Below are positions 47,640 to 58,890 of a DNA stretch of 64,000 nt, piece by piece. The stretch spans positions 310,001 to 374,000 of the forward strand of contig JAUIRK010000922.1 of the NCBI GenBank assembly GCA_030549495.1, given 5' to 3'. The notes under the pieces were generated by a model, which saw nothing but the letters and a program-made list of their open reading frames with translations, did not search any database and had not been told where the DNA came from. The DNA comes from Nectonema munidae. Its lineage: Eukaryota > Nematomorpha > Nectonematoida > Nectonematidae. The stretch's first letter is position 1. Each line of letters begins with the position of its first letter. Made by a program: the position numbers and the translations under genes.

Positions 47640-49392
47640 TTAAACTTATCATCATCATCCATTCGCCCTTCCGGACATGGCCGTTTTCCCAGCTAACCAG
47701 GGTTGGCCATTTGTTTGCAGCTTCTTTTCCATGTTTTTCTACATTGAGCATCTTCCGCTTTTACTTTTCTTTTGGCCATGTTTTCTACTACTGCTTTCAT
47801 CCAAGTCTTCTTGGGGCGTCCCCTCTTCGCCTTTCCTTCAACCACTTCATTTTTGATACTTTTAGTCAATCTGACATCGTCCATTCTTTCCAAATGCCCG
47901 AACCATCTCAGTCTGTTTTCTTCCATGTACTCTTCTACGCAAATCATTCCCATCTTTCGCCTTAGGTAATCATTGGTAAGCCTGTCTTTTAGAGTTTTTC
48001 CATTCATCATCCGTATCATTTTCATCTCAGTACTCATCATTCTTTTTGTATCAGCTTTTTTAAGAACCCAGCATTTGCTTCCATAGCACATCGCACTTCT
48101 TACATATACCTGATAGAGTCTGGTTTTTAGCTTCAACGAGAGGATTTTTCCACAAAGAAGACCCGAAATTTCCTTGAACTTCGTCCACCCACATCGAATC
48201 CTGGCTGTCACAGATTTGGAAGAATCTCCAGAATCATCAAGCATGTCTCCCAAATAACAGAAACTCTGCACAACATCCACCTCATCCGTGCCTAACTTCA
48301 CATTCTTTTCCATTTTTTCAAGTTTATCTGCTTCTAATTGACATCTTCGACAGACAAAACTTTTCACGTTTTGCAAAGACCCCTTGATTGTAGTGCATCT
48401 CTTATGCACCCACTTCTCACATTTGAAGCATTGTATTGCATTACGAACAACTCTTTCCCCACAACAAGAGCAAGGATCAACGTTGCTGATGGCATTTCTC
48501 AACATATTTTTCGTCTTAAAAATCATAACCTTGGTTTTGCTTACGTTGATCTTCAAGCCTTTGTCTTCTAGAACCTTTTTCCATGCCACGTACTTGTCAC
48601 TCAAATCATTCAAAGTATTTGCAGCTAAAACCAGATCATCAGCGTATAAAAATTCTCTGTGATTTTTAACAATCGTATGAGAAATCGCATCCATTACAAT
48701 AACAAACAATAAGGGACTCAACACCGAGCCTTGATGAACGCCGACCCCTGTTGAAAACCATTCTGATATTTTTCCATCTACTCTAACAGCAGTTTTGGCA
48801 TAGTTATACATTTCAATAACAGCTCTCACTTCATACTCCAAAACGCCCTTTTGTCTAAGAGCCCAGAAAATGACATCTCTTTGGACGCAGTCAAAAGCTT
48901 TTTCGAGATCGATAAATGAGAGGAAAAGATCTTTTCCAACTTTCATATGTTTCTCTATTAATTGTCGAACAATAAATACGGCGTCTATTGTGCTCTTGTT
49001 TGGCATAAAACCCATCTGCATTTCATCTATTCTAACACGTCGACGTATTCTTTTTTCAAAAACTTTCTCTAAAATTTTCATAGGGTGTTCAAGCAGTTTT
49101 ATACTTCTATTGTTTGAGCAATCTTTTACATCACCTTTACCTTTATAAAGTGGCACTAAAACACTCTTTCGCCAACCTTCGGGCATGTTTTCTCCGTACA
49201 TCATTCGGTTCCCTATGTCTGCAAGTTTATCTTCCAGCCCACTTAACTTTAAAACTTCAATTGAAACATCACTATGTCCACTGATTTTCCCACTTTTCAT
49301 TGACATGATGGCGTCTTCGACTTCTTTTCTCGATATTATGTTCGCAGGACCTTCATTTAACTTCATAACTAAATTAAACTGCGCAATAAAAA
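47640..49392 (-). mobile_element. LINE, 5'-truncated, with open RT frame
   Basis: It begins inside the RT region at about 49392, so the endonuclease is lost. It ends with a 3' tail on the minus strand of TGATGATGATGATAAG type near 47655. The coding part is uninterrupted, so insertion is recent relative to the other LINEs. It sits in the non-coding 5' part of the hAT element. Confidence 0.8.
47693..49366 (-). CDS. LINE reverse transcriptase with embedded CxxC zinc knuckle
   Basis: The 557-residue frame shows the RT motifs in order: KILEKVFEKRIRR, GFMPNKSTIDAVF, FLSFIDLEKAFDCVQ (A), GVHQGSVLSPLLF (B), YADDLVLA (C, catalytic) and INVSKTKVMIF (D). Between the palm and the thumb sits a PHD-like knuckle, CSCCGERV...IQCFKCEKWVHKRC...FVCRRC, giving C2-C2-HC-C2 spacing. 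The C-terminal part has CYGSKCWVLKKADTK, LRWFGHLERMDD and KRGRPKKTW, common in marine-invertebrate LINEs of RTE-like type. RT copies element RNA at the nicked target. The first methionine here need not be the original start, because the element is 5'-truncated. Confidence 0.85.
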   Translation of the reverse strand: MKLNEGPANIISRKEVEDAIMSMKSGKISGHSDVSIEVLKLSGLEDKLADIGNRMMYGENMPEGWRKSVLVPLYKGKGDVKDCSNNRSIKLLEHPMKILEKVFEKRIRRRVRIDEMQMGFMPNKSTIDAVFIVRQLIEKHMKVGKDLFLSFIDLEKAFDCVQRDVIFWALRQKGVLEYEVRAVIEMYNYAKTAVRVDGKISEWFSTGVGVHQGSVLSPLLFVIVMDAISHTIVKNHREFLYADDLVLAANTLNDLSDKYVAWKKVLEDKGLKINVSKTKVMIFKTKNMLRNAISNVDPCSCCGERVVRNAIQCFKCEKWVHKRCTTIKGSLQNVKSFVCRRCQLEADKLEKMEKNVKLGTDEVDVVQSFCYLGDMLDDSGDSSKSVTARIRCGWTKFKEISGLLCGKILSLKLKTRLYQVYVRSAMCYGSKCWVLKKADTKRMMSTEMKMIRMMNGKTLKDRLTNDYLRRKMGMICVEEYMEENRLRWFGHLERMDDVRLTKSIKNEVVEGKAKRGRPKKTWMKAVVENMAKRKVKAEDAQCRKTWKRSCKQMANPG

Positions 49393-49560
49393 AGGATGAT
49401 GGGTTGGAATAAATACTTTTTTTGAGTTTTTTTAAATATTTTTACTTCTAATTAGTAAATTTTTACTAAATTTTTCTGTATGACTATATTGAATTTATAA
49501 ATAATTTTTTATGATTTTTCTAGAATAATTTTTTGATCTCTTGTATTTCTATTTTTAATT

Positions 49561-50295
49561 AAATGTCTGGAAAAAACATTTTTCAAATGACTTGATCCGA
49601 AAGTAGAACCCCAATTTGTTTTCTGGCTGTCAAAAAAAGAAGGCAATGACAAAGTAGCATTTTGTATGATTTGTAAAAAGTCTATATCACTTGGTAACAT
49701 GGGAAGAGTTGCCCTTAACTCTCATATGAAAAGCAAAACTCATTCTATTCTTTTTGAATCTAAGCAACGTCAAGCATCTATTTTAAGTTTTGCGAAAAAC
49801 ACTCCGTCAGTTGAACAAATCCCTTCTCAAACAGAAGCAACAATATCATTCGATAAAACTATCCAGGCTATGAATAAGGACTATAACATAAAAGAACTAG
49901 GGGTATGCAAAGATGATATAACGAAAGCTGAAATTTTGTGGGTTTTTTTGTTGTTCAGTGCAATTTTTCGATGAATTTATGTTCTTTTGCTGGCGAAACT
50001 TTTAAGTTGATGTTTCCAGACTCAAAATTAGCTTCTTGTTTCAAACTTAGTAAAACAAAATGTTGCTATGTTATCAATTATGGCCTTAGCCCTTACTTCA
50101 ACGATAATTTGACTTATGAAGTCAAAAGTTGTGCCAACTTTGTTATATGTTTTGATTAAGCTCTGAACAAGGCTTTTTTAATGTTTTATGACGAGGAAAG
50201 GGACGAAGTTTGCTCTCGATATTTTGACAGCGCTTTCCTTAGCCATGCCCCAGCTAGAGACATACTGCAAAATGTAACTCATATTTTGAAATCTT
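49561..50295 (+). pseudogene. hAT transposase, N-terminal part (BED finger)
   Basis: MSGK at 49565 opens the gene, but a frame change follows within about ten codons. Then come FVFWLSKKEGNDKVAFC, CMICKKSISLGNMGRVALNS and HMKSKTHS: a BED-type C2H2 finger that binds transposon ends. The next blocks are LGVCKDDITKAEILW and, in another frame, LMFPDSKLASCFKLSKTK, YGLSPYFNDNLTY and YFDSAFLSHAPARDILQN. The frame ends at KSFN, where the piggyBac is inserted. There are at least three frame breaks. Confidence 0.8.
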
Positions 50296-53200
50296 TTAAC
50301 TCTTTTGTGCCGAAAGTCCCACATATGGGTCGTAAATAAGTTCTTTGTCCGACCTATATGTCCCCCAAATTTTACTTAGTGCCGAGGGGTCAAATTTAGT
50401 TTTTACAAAAACTAAACAAATACCACTAACCTTCATTATTTCACATCAGTTGATGCACATGTCACATAGGATAATCAATATTCTGGCTGCAATTCAAGAT
50501 TTTGACGTCACATCACAACTTACCAGATCGTTCTTGCTGTCATTTTCTTTTTACGTGTGTGTTTCTTTTAATTATGGTAAGTTTTCTCATTATTTACTTT
50601 ATATATGACTAAAACTTATGTGTAATATATTCGACGTACTTTCAATAACATCGTTAGCAAGCTAATACTTTTTTCATGAAACATGCTTTTTCAAATAACT
50701 TTGAATATTGGGTACCAGATATGACCCGTTAGGACTGATTTTTTTGCTCGAAATCAATTTTGTTAATTTATGTTTTTTATCCAAATTTAATGCAAAATTT
50801 TAAACAATAAAATTTTTTTATACAACCTCTGTTTTTGAGAATATTTTTTACAAAATATTGATGAATTTTGGAACAATTTGGAAATTTTCAGATTTTATTT
50901 TCAAAATTGATATTATTTTTCTTATAACGAAATACATAAACTTTTAAACTAAATGAAGTTATAGACAGAAAAATTCAGTTCATCTGCTTTTATAATAAAT
51001 TTGGATATGATTTTCTGCTTTGGACTAAAAATCGATTCTCATTGTACCAACCAGTTAATAAAAAAGTTATCAACTTAGTTAATAGGTCAGAATAATTGCA
51101 TTTTCCAATTATTAAACTATTATTTAAAAAAGTATGAAAAATAAACTTTTCCTTCTCCTTCTTATGAAACAGGTCTATTCAAAGACTTAAATATTAATAC
51201 CTGACATATTTTTGTAAATATTAGGAAAGTCTGGTTTAACTTGTAGTAAATTATTCATTTTAACCCTCATCAGGCAAGGGTCTATCAGACCCAGAAACTT
51301 TAAAATGAAGTTTTTTTGTCATAAATGATATATATAGTTTTGAAACTTTTAAAATGCCTCCTCATTCTACTTGTATTTAAATCATTCAAAAATATTTTTC
51401 TCAAAGTTAGTTTTTTTCGGCAACGACCTAAAAACTTTTAGCATTACGTGCAGGTAAACATGGGTCTAATAGATCCAATACGCAGTGAGCCCACAAAAAA
51501 TATTATTTGTATGAAATGTAGTAAAAAAAATTTTTTTACAATTAAACAATAGTAAGTTTTTGTTCATTAACTATTGAACTTTGAAAAACTTCAAACAAAT
51601 AGAGAAACCTTTTTTGGTTTTTTCACCCAAAACCATTCAAAAAACCCTAAAACTAGTTTTATTTGTAGTTTAAAGTAGTTTATTTGTAGTTTTATTCATT
51701 GTTTTTTTCTTTTTTATATATATTTTATCATGAACATAATATTTTAGTATGTAATGTACTAACTCTTGCTTTAGGCTTTACTAACTTTTAATATCCTTTA
51801 CTTTTAAATCAATTGATTAATTGTAATTTTTTGTTGAATTTCACTGATTATTTGATTTAAATAGTTTCTGTTGCTACATATGTGTTGTTTTTTGAATGTG
51901 TTTTTGGGTGAAAAGCCACCTTTTTGAGTAAATGCTGAACTTTAATATTTCGGGCAATATAAAAAATATTTATAGTTACATATATGCACAAGAAATCATA
52001 ATTTAAAGGTTATAGATAAGCAAAGTACAAAATATAAAAATTATCATAAACAAAAGAGTATTTGTGAAAACAAAAAGGCCGGGCCCGTTGGCTTTTTAGC
52101 TGACTCTAAATGTTACATTGATACTTTGAATTTTTTATTATTTTGAATAAAAAATTGAGTTTTAATGTTGGAGAATTCGGGTTTTATTTATTTCACATTC
52201 TCGAATTGGGAGTGGATATTGAATTACCAAGAGTTTCTAATGTGGACCTATTGCGTTCTATAGTCTTTTGACTTTTATTCTGAGCTTTATATATCAAAGA
52301 GACCCTGAGAAGAATGTTGGAGGAAAACTTATTTACTACATTCTGCATTTTTTGATAAATAAATCTTAGTATGAAGTATGAGATGTTTAATTTTACTTTT
52401 TTATCATTGAATAATTGTTTTGTGAAAGCAAACTTTTATTTCAAAATATATTGTGCATTCTCACTTTTTAAGGATGATACTTTAAATAATTTGTTGGAGT
52501 TTATTGATACAGAAAAGATAACTGACTCCCAAATTTTCATTCAACCGCCCATAAATGACCGATGTGGTTACAGATGAAGATTCAGGAAACGAAGACATCG
52601 GCGATATAGACAATTTGACTGGAAATCAATTGCTGGCTGAAGGAACTTTGGTTTCAAGATGTGTGATTCACGATGATGATGATGATGATGATATTAATGA
52701 TGATGATAGACAAACTAGTAATCAAATCGAACCAGTTAAAAGAAAAAAGTCTTTTCATTGGAACAGTGGTTGTGTTAATTTTCCTGTAGCAGAGTTTCAT
52801 GCTATAGATGAAACGATGATACCGTATTATGGTCGTCAACATCTGAAACAGTTCATCAAAGGTTTGGGTATAAGCAATGGTCAGATTGCATTCAATCTGG
52901 GTATTTAGTGAACTTTGATCTTTATCAAGGTAAATCGGAAAAAAGAAGTACAGGGTTAACTTTAGGGGAATCTGTAGTACTCAACTTTGTTGAGAAAAAC
53001 AACAACAAGACCATCAACTCATACCATTATGTCATGGATAATTATTTTTCAACCTTGAACTTGTTTCAAATGATTAAAGAAAAAAAACAGACCATGACGG
53101 CTACCATAAAAAAGAACAGGCTGCTCAATTTTCCTAAAAAAAGTGAAAAAGATTTTAAAAAAGATCCCAGAGGGAGTTTTACGGCATACAATTCCTGTTC

Positions 53201-54026
53201 TTTTAACGTTTGTGAGTGGTTTGAAAATCGGGTTGTGATTTGTGGATCTAACAAGTATGGGGTAGAGCCACTAAATAAAATTTCAGATACTCGGTACATT
53301 AAAAAGTAGGATAAAAATAAATCAGCCAAAGCTTTTAAATGTTTATAATCGAGAGATGGGCATGTAGACAGAATGGACCAAAATCTCATGATTTATAAAA
53401 GTTGTTTAAGGGAAAAATGGTATATGCCTATTGTAATGCATCTTTTTGATACATTGATCATACAAGCTTGGCTTTGTAAGGTGACCCCGAACCCTGAAAA
53501 AAAGATCAACTTTTTTACCGCAGAATGGTGCCCAAAGTTTATTAAAAACCTATGGAGTTTATCCTCAATCATCAAGTCTCGCAAGTCCCAATCCGCAGAC
53601 AGATTCGACAAGACTGGACACTTGGTCACTCCGATTGAAGCAATAAAAGATTGAAATGTCGACATTGTCATTCTAAAACTCCCACAAAATGCATCTAATG
53701 AATGTTGGAGTTCATGTGAAATGCTTTATCGCTTACCATACTAAAATTAAAAAAATGTTTTAATAAAATTGTGTTTTGCTTTTACAAAATTTTTTGGGGT
53801 GTACGAACGTCCCATATATGGTACGGCATTTTTTTTAAAAACGAAAAAAGATTTTTTTTTATTGTACCCAAATTTCGTTTATTAGTAGTGTGTAAACTTT
53901 GATATATCACTTTCATTAAATAAAACGAAATATTTTTGCTTCGGCATATCAGATAATCAAATTAAATGGACTTTTCGGCACTTGAAGGAACTATGCATTA
54001 CTGACCTATCGGCATGAAAGAGTTAA
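50296..54026 (+). mobile_element. piggyBac element, 3.7 kb, inserted in the hAT transposase
   Basis: TTAA flanks both ends (50296-50299 and 54023-54026). The inverted ends are CTCTTTTGTGCCGA on the left and the inverse of CTCTTTCATGCCGA on the right. A near-palindrome CCCACATATGGG lies at 50318-50329, centred 27.5 bases from the first T, the same geometry as the small TTAA MITEs. CATCTGCTTTTATAATAAAT at 50980 is also MITE-like. TTAACCCTCATCAGGCAAGG at 51260 may be the end of a further nested element. The transposase is at 52465-53750. Confidence 0.88.
52465..53750 (+). pseudogene. piggyBac transposase, broken
   Basis: Blocks in order: DTLNNLLEFIDTEKI, a DEDSGNEDIGDIDNLTGNQL acidic N-terminal part, then HAIDETMIPYYGRQHLKQFI (first catalytic D region). 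FGYKQWSDCIQSGYLV follows in a shifted frame, then DNYFSTLNLF (second catalytic D), NRVVICGSNKYGVEPL and HVDRMDQNLMIYKSCLREKW. The end has a cysteine-rich KCRHCHSKTPTKC. This is the DDE transposase of piggyBac elements, which cuts and rejoins at TTAA. Frame breaks occur near 52560, 52870 and 53310, and stop codons follow after the cysteine-rich part. The segment before FGYK seems to have lost a few codons. Confidence 0.85.
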
Positions 54027-55436
54027 TCAAAATAATCTTTTAGAAGTTTCAATGGATGGCCCAAATGTTAATTTGCGGTTTTTGAATGATTTCGAGTTTC
54101 AAAGAACCGAGAATGAGAATATCAACAAAAAGCTAATAAACAGGAGTATGCGGACTACATATTTTACATGGAGCTCTCAGGACTGGCATGACTTCATCAA
54201 AATGGAATTTAAATACCTTTCTACGGGACGTTTATTTTCTTTTTAAAGACTCACTTGCACGAAAGGCTGATTTCACTCAAATTACAGGATCTTTAACTTT
54301 TCCTTTCAAACATTGCCCGGTTCGCTGGGCTGAAAATGTTTCATGCATAGATAGGGTTCTATCCATTTACGACAGTTTGAAGTGTTTTATCAATTTTGAA
54401 GACAAGTTACTCAAACCCAAGTTGGCCTTTTTCAATGCAATTTCTTCAGATTTCGAGCCTTTCTATAAAGTTTTTCAATCAGACGAACCACTCATACCAT
54501 ACCTACATTCTTGTCTTTCAAGCATTGTAAAGTCTTTATTTTCTCGTTTCATTCTTCCTGATAAACTCGCAACTATTTCAAGTGTTTTCAAACTCGATTT
54601 AGATAATTCTCAAAATTTAATTGACGTTAGAAAAATTGATATAGGTTTTGCCGCAAAAAACCATTTGAAGGAGGCGAAATGTAGTGAAGAAGAAAGTTTG
54701 AAGTTTAAAAAAGAATGCCAAACATTTCTTATATCATCTGCTAAAAAATATTAGAGAGAAGTCCTTTAAAATACACACTTGTCAAGGGATTGACATCTCT
54801 AGATCCAACCATGATTTTAAGACTCCAAATATTGCCACCAATAGAATGAATATTGTTCTTGAAAGCCTTTATGAAGCTGAACGAATAAACTGTCATGAAG
54901 CTGAGAAGGCAAAGATACAGTTCAAAAAATTGTGCGATGAAGCAAAGACTGTATTTGAAGAAACTTTCAGTTTAGTTTTCGGAAACTTTGGTGATGATTT
55001 GAGACTAGACAAGTTGTTTGCTAAACTTTTAAAAAAAAATCAAAATTTTCATGATATTTGGAAAGTTATCAAAAAATGTCTGGTACTTTCTCACTGCAAT
55101 GCTCAAGTAGAGAGGGGATTTTCTGTAAATAAGTCTTTACTTGTCGAAAATTTGCTTCAAACTTCCTTAATCTCAGAAAGAAAAATAAAAGATGAAATCA
55201 ATATTCGAGGTGGATTTGAAAATATTCCAATATCAAAAGCAATGATATCATCTTTAAAGCTTCTCGACAAAAATATGAAAAAGAGGAAAAATTTAAGTGA
55301 AAATTTGAAAATAAAAAGGAGAAGGATTGATCAAGAAAAAAAATTAATAAAAGAGAAGAACGAACTTTTAAAAGACTACACTAGAAAAGAACAAGAATTG
55401 AATTCAAGATTAGAATATTTTAAATATAATGATTGA
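54027..55436 (+). pseudogene. hAT transposase, central and C-terminal part
   Basis: The piece resumes with QNNLLEVSMDGPNVNLRFL, directly continuing the part before the piggyBac. A frame change near 54145 is followed by FLRDVYFLFKDSLARKADF and TGSLTFPFKHCPVRWAEN, conserved hAT blocks. After another break near 54750 the last 196 codons contain CLVLSHCNAQVERGFSVNKS, the hAT C-terminal dimerisation motif, and a lysine-rich coiled-coil-like tail. At least two frame breaks lie in this part. Confidence 0.82.
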
Positions 55437-55677
55437 AACTTGTGAAAAAATGTGCAATGATTAATTTTATTTTTTTATTTTTACTTGTTTCTAATAAATT
55501 TTCCATATAATAAATTATCAAAATAACACCAGAAAAACAAACCATTTTTTCTAAAAAAACAATATCAAGGAAAATTTTTCAATTTTTGAAAATCTAAAAA
55601 AAAGAGAAAGTTTAAAAATTAGGGAAAACTTTTTATACACATCAGGGAATTTATCAATGACAAATTGTGGCAACCAT

Positions 55678-56452
55678 GAAATGTTTTCTGTAATTAAGTG
55701 TTCTTCATGCTAAGTGTAATGTGGCTAAATACTGGTAATTAAAAAGTTTTTATTTTTACTTTTGAATTTATAATTTTAATCCATAACATCTAAAAAAATT
55801 TACATAAATTATATTATTTTTAAATAAAAATAAATAATAATAATTCTTTGCGCTTATGTATTCCTATTTCCATTAAGTTTCAAATATTTATGTGGATAAA
55901 TATAAAAATGTAAAATTCTTAATTAAAATGTTAACAGACTCTTTGGCGAAATTTTTTGGGTATTTAATTCTAAAAAAATAAAAGATGATTATAACGGAAA
56001 AACTTCTATAAAAAGTCTAACAAAGTGGCCATTTAGACAGAGAAAGGGTCATCGAACTGCGTAATTACGGCCCTGCCTAATAAAGTTGATTAAAAAAAAG
56101 GAAAATTGATATTTATCATTCTTAATTTATAGAATAAGAATGGCTAAAGCTAGCTCTTTTTTCCCGTGATATTTTATGATAGTTATTTGTCATATTTTCT
56201 ATTTTGAATTTTTCTTTTTGAAGCTATGATTGGAAATTACAAAATTAGTTCCATTTAAAATTCAATGGGTTTGAAATTTGATTTTGTTTTCCAACTTTAT
56301 ATATATACAATAATTTTAAATGAAATCTTTTTGTTTATTTTGAAATTCCACTTTTTACAATCTCAATTATGTTTCTCTATTAAAAATGTTATTTAGATCA
56401 CATTTATTTCTTTAATCGTTTTTTAGACTTTTCTAATCGTTCAAAGAAATTC
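55678..56452. other. No recognised gene
   Basis: AT-rich sequence between the composite hAT and the next MITE. Confidence 0.4.
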
Positions 56453-56727
56453 TGGTACTTTTCTGTTATTTCCTCCCACCCCCACTCAAAAAATTTTTTT
56501 TTAGTAAATGATTTACTTTTTTACTGCTTCATCAACATTTCTTTGATTATTATATCATTTAGAATTTTTTTAGAGTGAGAAAGAGATAACAGATATATAA
56601 TTTCACTTTATATACATATATAAATTTTCCAAAAATATTATATTCTTTTAATTTTAGAAAATATCGTCTGCTTTTTTTTTAAATTTTTTACAGTGGGGGG
56701 GGGGGGGGTAGATAACAGAAAAGTACC
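56453..56727. mobile_element. 275 bp MITE with C/G-tract inverted ends and 7 bp target duplication
   Basis: GAAATTC flanks both sides (56446-56452 and 56728-56734). The left end reads GGTACTTTTCTGTTATTTCC then CCCACCCCCACTCAAAAAAT. The right end is its inverse, with a run of 14 G at 56695-56708 in place of the CCTCCCACCCCC part. A second end of this kind (14 G then GTAGGCTGTAAAACGGTACC) lies at 57346-57384. Confidence 0.78.
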
Positions 56728-57554
56728 GAAATTCGTTGACGTATAAGAATTTTAATATATAGATAATAAAATGGGTGTCGTGATTTACTAGTAAGAATTC
56801 TGCTATTTTTACTTTTCTGTGTAGAGAATGCTCTTTATCGCTATTATTTGAGACGTCTTAGTGCTTTTTTCCTGTATGCTGTGTAGCCGCGAGAGATTTA
56901 ATATGAAACCTTTTTATGCATGTAAGTAGTGTTGCACTTACTAGCATTTTTTCTATCCTTCAGTTTTTTTTCTTTTCTACTTTTCATTTCTGTTATGAGT
57001 ATATTTTTCATTATAAGCACATGTAAAGCAGTGATGAAATTTTTCATTAGTTACAGAAAGAGTTTTCTTTCAATGTTCGAATAAATTATTTCATCTTTGA
57101 AGAGAATATGGTCAGATGTTTGACGTGTAAAATAAAAAGTATACAAAGTTAGATGCTTATCACGCAAGGACGGTGCTTGCTTAAAGTTGGACGTATTTCG
57201 CATGTAAGTATGTTTCTTTCTTAAAAAATCTAGAGTCGATAACAGTGTGTAATATTTTGCGTATGAGTCTATTTTATTTCATGTAGATGTTATTTTTGTG
57301 GGAGATTCCAATTTGAGGTTGGTGATTTTCGAATTCATTACGGCTGGGGGGGGGGGGGGTAGGTAGGCTGTAAAACGGTACCTTTTATCTTTGGAAATAT
57401 TTGGAGTAATGTTTTCATATTTGACACAAGCATAGTTTAGTTTATAATAAATATAAATAATACAAGCATTTTAGTTATATGTAAAATGTTTATTATTTAA
57501 TAACTGGAAATTTTTTTTATATTACTCACATCTCAAACATATTCAAAGGGGAAG

Positions 57555-57785
57555 TTTGAATGGTCTATCATCCATGATATGACTAAAGATCCTTCCTTGG
57601 CATTTCTTCTAATGCTCCAGAGTCATTCTCCAAAATTGGAAAAAACTCTTAAGTGCAAGGAAAAGATGTCGAATTAAATATGAATACTTGTCAAAGGAAG
57701 AAAGGGAAGGCCAATGTCCCCAAATTAAAAATGCCACTTATGTAGTCAAAGTGTTTCCAGAATCCATTCTCTGAGATTTCGTAGT
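57555..57785. other. Possible decayed coding sequence, strand uncertain
   Basis: On the plus strand FEWSIIHDMTKDPSLAFLLM then LQSHSPKLEKTLKCKEKMS reads to a stop near 57677. A shifted frame continues EYLSKEEREGQCPQIKNATY and VVKVFPESIL. The minus strand is also open across 57885-57691. I recognise no family. It lies about 1.1 kb before the GPCPD1-like start. Confidence 0.3.
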
Positions 57786-58890
57786 AACATTCTTTATTCA
57801 GGACAAAATCGCTATATCTTATTTTCTTGAAGAATAAAAGGCAAACAGCTCTAATTTTGTACAGTCTAATAGATTTGATTATCAATAAGATAATTTTATT
57901 ACATCTGCCATATTTTTGAGTTATTTAGGCCAGTTTAAATATAGCCTTAAAACATTGATTCTTTGGATGAGAAGGGGTGGACAGTATTCATTAAACAAAA
58001 AATGCTGACTACTGCAAGTTTTAAAAGCAAAAACGTTAAAAAAATGATAAAATTATAGGAAAAGTCAGGGAATTTCACAGCCACATTACAAATCTTTAAA
58101 AATGGCTGCAAAGACACTTAAGCCTCTGGCCTACTGATCTCCCGCCCAGTTAGGGTTTAAGGATAATTAAGAATTTAGTGAAGACATAATATATGCATTA
58201 ATGTAAATTAGGTTTAGATGACTTGGAAAAAGAGCTCTTAATATCTTCTAAGTGTCTTGTGAATAAAAATTTTCTGCTGGTAAGAATTTGCTTTGAATAT
58301 TTTAACTAATATATAGCCCAGGTCGTAGTCGGATTTTTGAAAGTACTTAGAGTCGGAGAAGGATATTTTGCCTATGAATCGGCTACTCTTGATTTAACTT
58401 AAGCTTTTTAAGTTTTCTGAGCTAAATAAAGTATTTTTTGTTAAGATCACAGTTTTCAATTGATCCCTAATTGTGACTTCGTATCGACAAATGAGTTTCT
58501 TCCTGTAAAAGATTTGCAGTATGTTTGCGGACTCGTAGTCCGAACATGAGCTGGAGTTAGTCGGAATCTCATAAAACGTAGGATATAAAGAAGAGACCGA
58601 GTCGGAATTAGAATGTCTGATATAACTACTAAAATTAGAATTTTGTCATATTTCAATATTTTTTCTATTTATTCTTTTTTCATCCATAAGTACTAAGCAA
58701 TGACCTTCATCAATACATCCTTATTTATTTACTTCATCCGATATTTGTCGAGAAAATCTAGACAAGAGTTTGAGTCAAAATTCAAGATTAATGAGTCGAA
58801 TTGAACATGACTATGATGATGAGCCTATTACAAGTTTGATTCAAAAACTTCTTTCTACATTAGAGTGTTAATCTTTTTAAATTATTTTAG
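57786..58890. other. No recognised gene; hAT-end remnant
   Basis: AGTCAGGGAATTTCACAGCC at 58062 resembles the composite hAT ends. GTCGG-type degenerate repeats occur at 58325-58580. The 3' part may be 5' UTR intron of the following gene. Confidence 0.4.

Larger units (their letters stand above)
47465..55677 (+). mobile_element. Composite hAT element containing a LINE and a piggyBac element
   Basis: The left edge near 47470 has GCCACAAATTTTTAAAATCA and CAGGGAATTTATC. The right edge near 55675 has CATCAGGGAATTTATCAATG and TTGTGGCAACC. GCCACAA is inverted between the ends, but the terminal bases are unclear, so boundaries are approximate. hAT transposase coding lies at 49561-50295 and 54027-55436. 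A LINE (minus strand) fills 47640-49392 and a piggyBac fills 50296-54026. Another hAT-end remnant of the same kind (GTCAGGGAATTTCACAGCCA) lies at 58063. Confidence 0.75.

Noticed and set aside
47621-49412. Several plus-strand frames opposite the LINE
   Set aside because: They are antisense shadows of the 557-residue RT frame.
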